Shown here one piece after another: positions 31,541-36,858 of a stretch of DNA of 36,858 nt. The notes beneath the pieces were generated by a model. It ran no database searches. It was not told where the DNA came from and was given only the letters and a program-made list of their open reading frames with translations. Positions within the stretch are counted from its first letter, which is position 1, and the number at the start of each line of letters is the position of its first letter. The translations under genes were made by a program, and so were the position numbers. Origin of the DNA: Bacteroidales bacterium (lineage in GTDB: Bacteria; Bacteroidota; Bacteroidia; Bacteroidales; UBA932); NCBI GenBank assembly GCA_004556005.1, contig SFJA01000008.1:1-36858 (forward strand). Direction: 5' to 3'.

Positions 31541-34468
31541 ATGAAAGTGCTGAAATCTACTCTGCTGGCGGTGGCGTTCTGTCTGCTTACCGCATTTTCT
31601 GCATCTGCCCAAAGAAACGTAAAGGCGTTGCTCGTTGACGAAACAAGCGGCGACCCAATCGGCTTTGCCACCGTCTCTCTTACCAAAAAGGGACAGGAAA
31701 AGGCTTACAAGTACATACTCAGCAACGAAGCCGGCAAGGTTGAACTGGAAAACGTCAGGAAAGGATCCTATGAGTTCAAGGCAGAGTTTCTCGGTTATGT
31801 TCCTCTCAAGCTGGAACTTACCGTGGAAGACAAGCCCGTGGACCTCGGCACTCTCAAGATGAAACTTGACCAGGAACAGCTGGACGCTGCAAAGGTAACT
31901 GCCCTCGGCAACCCGATAATCGTTAAGAAGGATACCATAGAGTACAATGCGTCCTCGTTCAAGACCACCGAGAACGACGTGCTTGAGGACCTGCTCAAAA
32001 AACTCCCCGGCGTTGAGGTGTCAGAGGACGGCTCCATTACTGTCAACGGGCAGAGTATCAACAAGATAACCATAGATGGAAAGACCTTCTTCCTTGATGA
32101 CCCGCAGCTCGCATCCAAGAACATTCCGGCCAAGATAGTCAACAAGGTCAAGGTAATCGACAAGAAGTCAGAGCAGGCGGAATTTACAGGAATCGACGAC
32201 GGACAGGAAGAAACCGTCATTGACCTGTCAATCAAGCCCGGAATGATGAACGGAACCTTCGGCAACGTGATGGCAGGCGCCGGACACGATGTGCCGTCAA
32301 GCTCCGGAATATCAGGCGATTACCGCTATCAGGGAGCTGCATTCGCAGGCAAGTTCACCGACAAGACCCAGATCTCCCTCGTGCTCAACGGCAACAACAC
32401 CAACAACCGCGGATTCAACGACCTCGCCGGCTCGATGATGCAGGGAATGCGCGGCGGCGGAATGGGACGCGGCCAGGGCGGCTGGGGCAGCGGCAACGGC
32501 ATCACCACCTCCTATATGGGCGGAATCAATGCCGCAAGCGAATTCTTCAACGGCCGTATGGACCTCGGCGGCAACTACCTCTACAACCACACCGACAAGG
32601 AGGTTGAGGAGTCCAGCCGCAAGACTACCTACCTTGACAACAGGGACCTCATCTACTCCAGCGATGGAACAAGTTCCAATGTCTCTGACGGTCACCGTTT
32701 CGGACTTAGGCTTGAACACAAGTTCAGCGACAATACCTCGTTGATATTCGAGCCGCAGGTGAATTTCGGCGGAGGCAATTATCTGGAAAACAGCACATAC
32801 TCGACCATAACCGATTATCACACAGGCGAATCGGAAAACACCAACAGCGGTAAGAGTCTGAGCAGCGGCGCCAATAACAATATCAACACAAGCGGAATGG
32901 CCTTACTGCGCCAGCGCCTCGGCAAACCGGGCAGGACGCTTACTATTATGACCCGCTACAGTTTCTCCAACAACAAGCTGGGTGGTGACAACTACTCTCT
33001 CACTACTGCCGGAGGCAAGGAGTCGCTCATCAATCAGACTTTCGAGTCAGTTGCCAATTCTTCATCGGTAACGGCAACGCTCACATACACCGAACCTCTT
33101 GCTGAGAGACTTTTCCTCGAGGGAAACTACTCATACAGCTGGTCTGACAGCAAGTCCGAAAAAACTACTACCGACAATACCACCGGACTTATCGATTATA
33201 CCTATTCCAACCGCATCAACAACTCCTACAAGCGCCACGACGCCGGATTCAACATCCTCTACCAGACGGAAAAGTTCCGCGCACAGGCTGGTCTTGCCAT
33301 TCTGCCTACCCATACCTACAACAGCACGACCAAGTATGGCGCTACCACCGGACAGTTCGAGCCGATGACCTATACTTCCGACGTGCTCAACTGGTCGCCA
33401 AGGGTGATGCTTTTCGGAGATTTTTCCGATAATCTGAGCGGACGTATGTTCTACAACGGAACGAGCTCACAGCCATCCACTTCACAGTTGATGCCGGTTC
33501 CGGATATCTCCAATCCGCTTGCCATATCGTTCGGTAATCCTAATCTCATCCCATACTTCTCTCATCAGCTGAGGGGTGACCTCAGGTACTCGAACAGGGA
33601 GAATTTCTCTTCGTTCAACATCAGGTTCAACGGAGGCTTTGTGCAGGATCCTATAGTCAGCGCACTCTGGTACGGATCTAACGGAGCGCAGTACACTATG
33701 CCTTTCAACGGTCCGGCTTCTTACAACCTCGGAGCCAACTTTTTCTTCAACGTTCCTATTGCAAAGTCCGCATTCTCCATTTCCAATATGGCCAGGGGAA
33801 GCTGGAGTGAAAGTTCCTCCTATGTCGGTACCAACATTGACACCCAGAGCCTAGGAAACCCGACCGAGGACTACTACGGCTTTATGGAGAATTTCCTCGC
33901 AAAATACGGAGACATTGACAATTGCTCTGATTTTCAGAGAAATACAACCGACAATCTCAGCATTACCGAGCGCATCCGTCTGACCTACCGCGGCGATGCG
34001 GTCGAAGTAAACGTCGGAGCCCGCACAAGGATGAACCACAGCTGGTACTCCATTACCGAAATGGCAGCCAATACCACAACCTGGAACAACCGTGTCGATG
34101 CCAGCGTCAACTGGACCTGGGACCTTGCAGGACTTGGAGTCAAGAGCGAATGCGCTTACAACTGGTACAGAGGATACAGCACTCCTCAGGAGTCACAGGT
34201 CGTGCTCAATGCCGAGATTTCCAAACTGCTCTTCAAAAAGAAGTTTACGCTTGCCGTCAAGGGCTATGACCTGCTCGGACAGTCAAGGAACCTTACCGTT
34301 GCAGATGCTTCCAACTATCATATGGAGACAATCAACAACACTCTCGGACGCTATGTCATAGTATCGCTTACCTACCGTTTCGGCAATTTCAACGGCAACA
34401 GGGGCGGACACAGAGGTCCGGGCCCGGGTGGCCATGGCGGCCCTATGGGCCCTCCTCCGGGAAGGTAG
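31541..34468 (+). CDS. TonB-receptor-like outer-membrane beta-barrel protein
   Basis: A 975-residue outer-membrane protein with a signal peptide ending in SASAQ (about residue 24). A carboxypeptidase-regulatory-like beta-sandwich follows (about 25-112, GDPIGFATVSL). A plug-like domain (about 125-225) contains ENDVLEDLLKKLPGVEVSEDG and TIDGKTFF. A large barrel (about 240-950) has an early Gly/Met/Arg-rich loop (GMRGGGMGRGQGGWGSG). It belongs to the outer-membrane beta-barrel family (OMP_b-brl_3 type) rather than SusC: no SusC signature and no susD neighbour. After the last strand (VIVSLTYRFGNF) there is a tail of about 22 residues rich in G, P and H. The ligand is unknown. Confidence 0.88.
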   Translation: MKVLKSTLLAVAFCLLTAFSASAQRNVKALLVDETSGDPIGFATVSLTKKGQEKAYKYILSNEAGKVELENVRKGSYEFKAEFLGYVPLKLELTVEDKPVDLGTLKMKLDQEQLDAAKVTALGNPIIVKKDTIEYNASSFKTTENDVLEDLLKKLPGVEVSEDGSITVNGQSINKITIDGKTFFLDDPQLASKNIPAKIVNKVKVIDKKSEQAEFTGIDDGQEETVIDLSIKPGMMNGTFGNVMAGAGHDVPSSSGISGDYRYQGAAFAGKFTDKTQISLVLNGNNTNNRGFNDLAGSMMQGMRGGGMGRGQGGWGSGNGITTSYMGGINAASEFFNGRMDLGGNYLYNHTDKEVEESSRKTTYLDNRDLIYSSDGTSSNVSDGHRFGLRLEHKFSDNTSLIFEPQVNFGGGNYLENSTYSTITDYHTGESENTNSGKSLSSGANNNINTSGMALLRQRLGKPGRTLTIMTRYSFSNNKLGGDNYSLTTAGGKESLINQTFESVANSSSVTATLTYTEPLAERLFLEGNYSYSWSDSKSEKTTTDNTTGLIDYTYSNRINNSYKRHDAGFNILYQTEKFRAQAGLAILPTHTYNSTTKYGATTGQFEPMTYTSDVLNWSPRVMLFGDFSDNLSGRMFYNGTSSQPSTSQLMPVPDISNPLAISFGNPNLIPYFSHQLRGDLRYSNRENFSSFNIRFNGGFVQDPIVSALWYGSNGAQYTMPFNGPASYNLGANFFFNVPIAKSAFSISNMARGSWSESSSYVGTNIDTQSLGNPTEDYYGFMENFLAKYGDIDNCSDFQRNTTDNLSITERIRLTYRGDAVEVNVGARTRMNHSWYSITEMAANTTTWNNRVDASVNWTWDLAGLGVKSECAYNWYRGYSTPQESQVVLNAEISKLLFKKKFTLAVKGYDLLGQSRNLTVADASNYHMETINNTLGRYVIVSLTYRFGNFNGNRGGHRGPGPGGHGGPMGPPPGR

Positions 34469-34537
34469 CCGAGACCTTGAAACAATCTTTGATTCCCATA
34501 ATCATTGCAGACAGTCGTATTTCAAGCAATTATTGAC

Positions 34538-34545
34538 TATATTTG
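34538..34545 (+). promoter_or_regulatory. -7 element immediately before the LysE-family gene
   Basis: TATATTTG, a perfect TAnnTTTG, ends 7 nt before the ATG at 34553. No -33 TTTG is seen at standard spacing. A transcript from here would have almost no leader. Confidence 0.5.
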
Positions 34546-34552
34546 CAAGATT

Positions 34553-35179
34553 ATGGGAATCGAAGTTCTAAAATTGATTGCAGTCGGAGCAATCGTAGCG
34601 ATGCCTCCGGGACCTGTTCTTGTGTTGGTTCTGCAAAAAACCTTGCAGCACGGCCGTACAAGCGGATTCTGTACCGGTCTGGGGGCAATGTTTGCAGATG
34701 CCATCTATGCAACCGTAGGGCTCTTTACCCTTGGTCTCATCCAGGGCTTCATCAACGATAACGAGTCACTCATAATGCTTGCGGGGGGATTGATAATCGT
34801 TCTGGTTGGTTGCCTGATGGCTTTCCGGAACAAGCCGCCTCGGAATGCCCGGGAAAGACATACTAGCAAGCTTACCAAGGCCGGATTCGGTATGCAGGCA
34901 TTTGTCTGCGCCCTTTCCAACCCCGGTGCCATAGCAATAATGATGGCTTTGCTCGCCGTATTCTCGCTGGATGCCAAAACACTTGCCTGTCCTATCTGGC
35001 TTGCAATAATGTGTGTCGCACTCGGTGAGGCCTGCTACTGGTTCATCTTTACCGGGATAGTCAGCCACTCGCTCAATTTCGGTGAAAAGGGACTGCGTCG
35101 CATTGCTCGCTTCGGGGGCTTGATACTGATGGTTATCGGTGCCGGCACTGCAATTGCCGGACTTATTAAAATGATATGA
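34553..35179 (+). CDS. LysE/RhtB family exporter
   Basis: A 208-residue inner-membrane protein with about six hydrophobic segments. The family motif near the N-terminus reads AMPPGPVLVLVLQ (18-30), and the glycine-rich GFCTGLGAMFADAIYATVGL follows. Relatives export amino acids such as lysine, threonine or homoserine; the substrate cannot be assigned. I chose the ATG at 34553, with a -7 element just upstream, over the TTG at 34505. Its last codons overlap the next gene (ATGA). Confidence 0.9.
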   Translation: MGIEVLKLIAVGAIVAMPPGPVLVLVLQKTLQHGRTSGFCTGLGAMFADAIYATVGLFTLGLIQGFINDNESLIMLAGGLIIVLVGCLMAFRNKPPRNARERHTSKLTKAGFGMQAFVCALSNPGAIAIMMALLAVFSLDAKTLACPIWLAIMCVALGEACYWFIFTGIVSHSLNFGEKGLRRIARFGGLILMVIGAGTAIAGLIKMI

Positions 35180-35976
35180 GTATGAAAAAGAATAGCGCGT
35201 CAAACTACAGCTGGATAATAAAGAACCTGCTTCTTGCTGCTCTTATGGTCCTTGCAATCGTCGGAGTGGCCTCCCTCGCACTCAGAATCGGCACACAGCA
35301 CGGCAAGGAGGTGCAGGTACCGGACTTTACCAATATGATTTATTCCGAAGCAGTACAGGCCGCCGATGCCGCAGGAGTGCAGGTCAGGGTGACCGATTCG
35401 GTTTACATCAGGAAAATGCGCAAGGATGCCGTGAGCCACCAGAGCCCGGCCCCGGGGGCTATGGTAAAGAGGGGAAGGACAGTTGACCTGACCACCAACT
35501 CCCGTCTTGCCCGCCGCATTGCGATGCCTTCGCTCGTGGGCCTGTCAACCAGCCAGGCAGTCAGCGAATTGACATCCAAGGGATTGGAACTGGGCGAATT
35601 GAAATACGTACGCGACATAGCGACCAACAACGTGATGCGCCAGCAGTATCGTGGGGCGGACATCAAGCCGGGTACCCTCGTCAGGGCAGGCTCGCAGATC
35701 AACCTCGTAGTCGGCTTGAGCGCGCTTGACGACAAGACCTATGTGCCTGACCTCAAGGGCACAAAATACCGCAGGGCGGTTGAAAGGATTCACGACAGGT
35801 ATCTCAATGTAGGAACCGTCAGCTATGACAGCAGCGTAAAGACCTATGCTGACAGCGTTGCGGCGGTTGTATATCACCAGAGCCCCGAGGCGGAGGGAAA
35901 ACCTTATCTTATGGGCAGCCGCGTTTCAATCAAGCTTACCGTTGACCAGGACAAAATCAACCCGGAATCAAAATGA
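35176..35976 (+). CDS. membrane-anchored protein with three PASTA domains
   Basis: A 266-residue protein: a short cytoplasmic N-terminus, one membrane helix (about 15-37) and three extracytoplasmic PASTA domains (about 45-110, 115-183 and 190-260). Each carries the typical V-P/M-P-x-L/F opening, as in VQVPDFTNM, AMPSLVGLS and TYVPDLKGT. PASTA domains bind peptidoglycan or muropeptides in kinases and penicillin-binding proteins; here no catalytic domain is attached. The ATG at 35176 overlaps the LysE stop (ATGA); an ATG two codons later is possible. It overlaps the rluD-type gene by 4 bp, so all three are probably one transcript. Confidence 0.9.
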   Translation: MSMKKNSASNYSWIIKNLLLAALMVLAIVGVASLALRIGTQHGKEVQVPDFTNMIYSEAVQAADAAGVQVRVTDSVYIRKMRKDAVSHQSPAPGAMVKRGRTVDLTTNSRLARRIAMPSLVGLSTSQAVSELTSKGLELGELKYVRDIATNNVMRQQYRGADIKPGTLVRAGSQINLVVGLSALDDKTYVPDLKGTKYRRAVERIHDRYLNVGTVSYDSSVKTYADSVAAVVYHQSPEAEGKPYLMGSRVSIKLTVDQDKINPESK

Positions 35977-36858
35977 GCCGATACACTGACGACCTCGCAC
36001 TCTCCGTCACCGAAGATATGATGGAGGAAGACCTTGTCACGGGAGACGTAGCCATCGAAGATGAGGAGCAGGGAATGTTTGAGCATTTCCGTTTCGAGGT
36101 TGACAAGGGACAGGCGCCTCTGCGCATCGACAAATATATGGCCTGCCATATGGAGGATACCTCCAGACACCGTGTGCAATGCGCCATAAAGGAGGGTTAT
36201 GTCCAGGTCGGAGACAAGACCGTCAAGGCCAACTACATAGTGAGACCGGGCGATGTCATCCGCTTCGTGATGCCGTACAGGCGCCGCGGAGTGGAGATTC
36301 TTCCGCAGAACATACCTCTCGATATAGTGTACGAAGATGACGACGTGCTTGTGGTCAACAAAAAGGCCGGTATGGTTGTGCACCCCGGCCACGGTCATTT
36401 CGAAGGCACGCTGGTAAATGCCCTGAGCTATCATCTCGGAATCTCGCAGGGACCGGACGGCGCTGATGAAAGGATGGGAATAGTCCCAGCTCAAACTTGC
36501 GAAACAATTCTTTGACCACAGCATAGAGCGCTGCTATCAGGCGATTGTCTGGGGCAATATCGTTGAGGACGAGGGCACGATAGAGGGAAATATTGCCAGA
36601 GACCCCAACGACAGGATGTGCTTCAAGGTGTTTGACGACCCGAATATAGGAAAACGCGCCGTGACCCACTATAAGGTGCTCGAACGCTTCGGATATGTCA
36701 CTCTTGTAGAATGTCGCCTCGAAACGGGCCGTACCCACCAGATAAGGGTACATATGTCTCACATAGGGCATCCTATCTTCGCTGACGAAAGATACGGAGG
36801 CACGCGCATTCGCAAGGGGACAGTTTATGCCAAATACAAGCAGTTCATAAACAACTGT
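35973..36858 (+). pseudogene. RluD-type 23S rRNA pseudouridine synthase, frameshifting deletion of the active site; right end cut
   Basis: The first frame (35973-36515) encodes an acidic N-terminus, an S4 RNA-binding domain (about 48-108, LRIDKYMACHM to RPGDVIRFVMPY) and the start of the catalytic domain (IVYEDDDVLVVNKKAGMVVHPG, then RMGIV). Family members continue H-R-I/L-D-K-x-T-S/T-G with the catalytic aspartate. Here RMGIV is followed by an out-of-frame P-A-Q-T-C and a stop at 36515. The expected downstream sequence (QLKLAKQFFDHSIERCYQAI and onward through ETGRTHQIRVH and DERYGG) resumes in the +1 frame from 36487 to the window end. About 20 codons (3k-1 bases) are therefore missing at 36483-36488. 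Either the gene is dead or the assembly lost these bases. The downstream frame is open at the window edge. Confidence 0.88.

Overview
The window is a chromosomal housekeeping segment from a member of the Bacteroidota, most likely the order Bacteroidales. I base this on four things. Bacteroides-type promoters (TTTG about 19-20 nt before TAnnTTTG) precede many genes. Shine-Dalgarno sequences are almost absent, with two clear exceptions. Family markers are present: a DUF3078 outer-membrane protein, a CarboxypepD_reg-like/OMP beta-barrel receptor, short eukaryote-like ProS and Bacteroidota-type IF-2 and NusA. The gene order lpxD-lpxC-lpxA is also typical. I cannot name a family or species from sequence alone.

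Layout. 1-72: start of a lipoprotein gene leaving the left edge. 73-768: a gene-free stretch with degenerate direct repeats. 769-2310 (-): initiator tRNA with its own promoter and terminator, and hisS. 2390-4144 (+): sppA. 4086-7510 (-): proS, a DUF3078 protein and tilS, tightly packed. 7623-14016 (+): a serine-rich repeat lipoprotein, a FadL-like barrel, lpxD, lpxC, lpxA and a WbqC-like protein. 14013-18540 (+): promoter, a terminator-like leader hairpin, a short rimP, nusA and infB. 18526-19587 (-): an orphan RND adaptor. 19639-21939 (+): a GH3 glycosidase. 21957-25107 (-): a SulP transporter and cardiolipin synthase. 25210-25404 (-): rpsU with a strong Shine-Dalgarno sequence. 25555-26988 (+): a two-domain esterase. 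26966-28850 (-): an ATPase and a sirtuin. 28880-31494 (+): rplU-rpmA behind a structured leader, serS and ruvC. 31541-34468 (+): a TonB-receptor-like barrel. 34553-36858 (+): a LysE exporter, a PASTA protein and an rluD-type gene whose catalytic segment is deleted.

How the genes work together. Translation and its quality control dominate (HisRS, ProRS, SerRS, TilS, tRNA-fMet, S21, L21, L27, IF-2, RimP, NusA). Outer-membrane biogenesis comes next (LpxD, LpxC, LpxA, several barrels and lipoproteins). Genes are packed tightly, with stop/start overlaps (TAATG, TAGTG, ATGA) and three convergent pairs whose coding ends overlap.

I see no phage, insertion sequence, CRISPR array or defence island. 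The most interesting signals are domain losses and regulatory structures. LpxC lacks the FabZ domain usually fused to it in this phylum. RimP and TilS each lack their C-terminal domain. The RluD-type gene has lost its HRID catalytic motif through a frameshifting deletion. A terminator-like hairpin lies between the promoter and rimP-nusA-infB. A structured leader precedes rplU. Only rpsU and a repeat lipoprotein show strong Shine-Dalgarno sequences.
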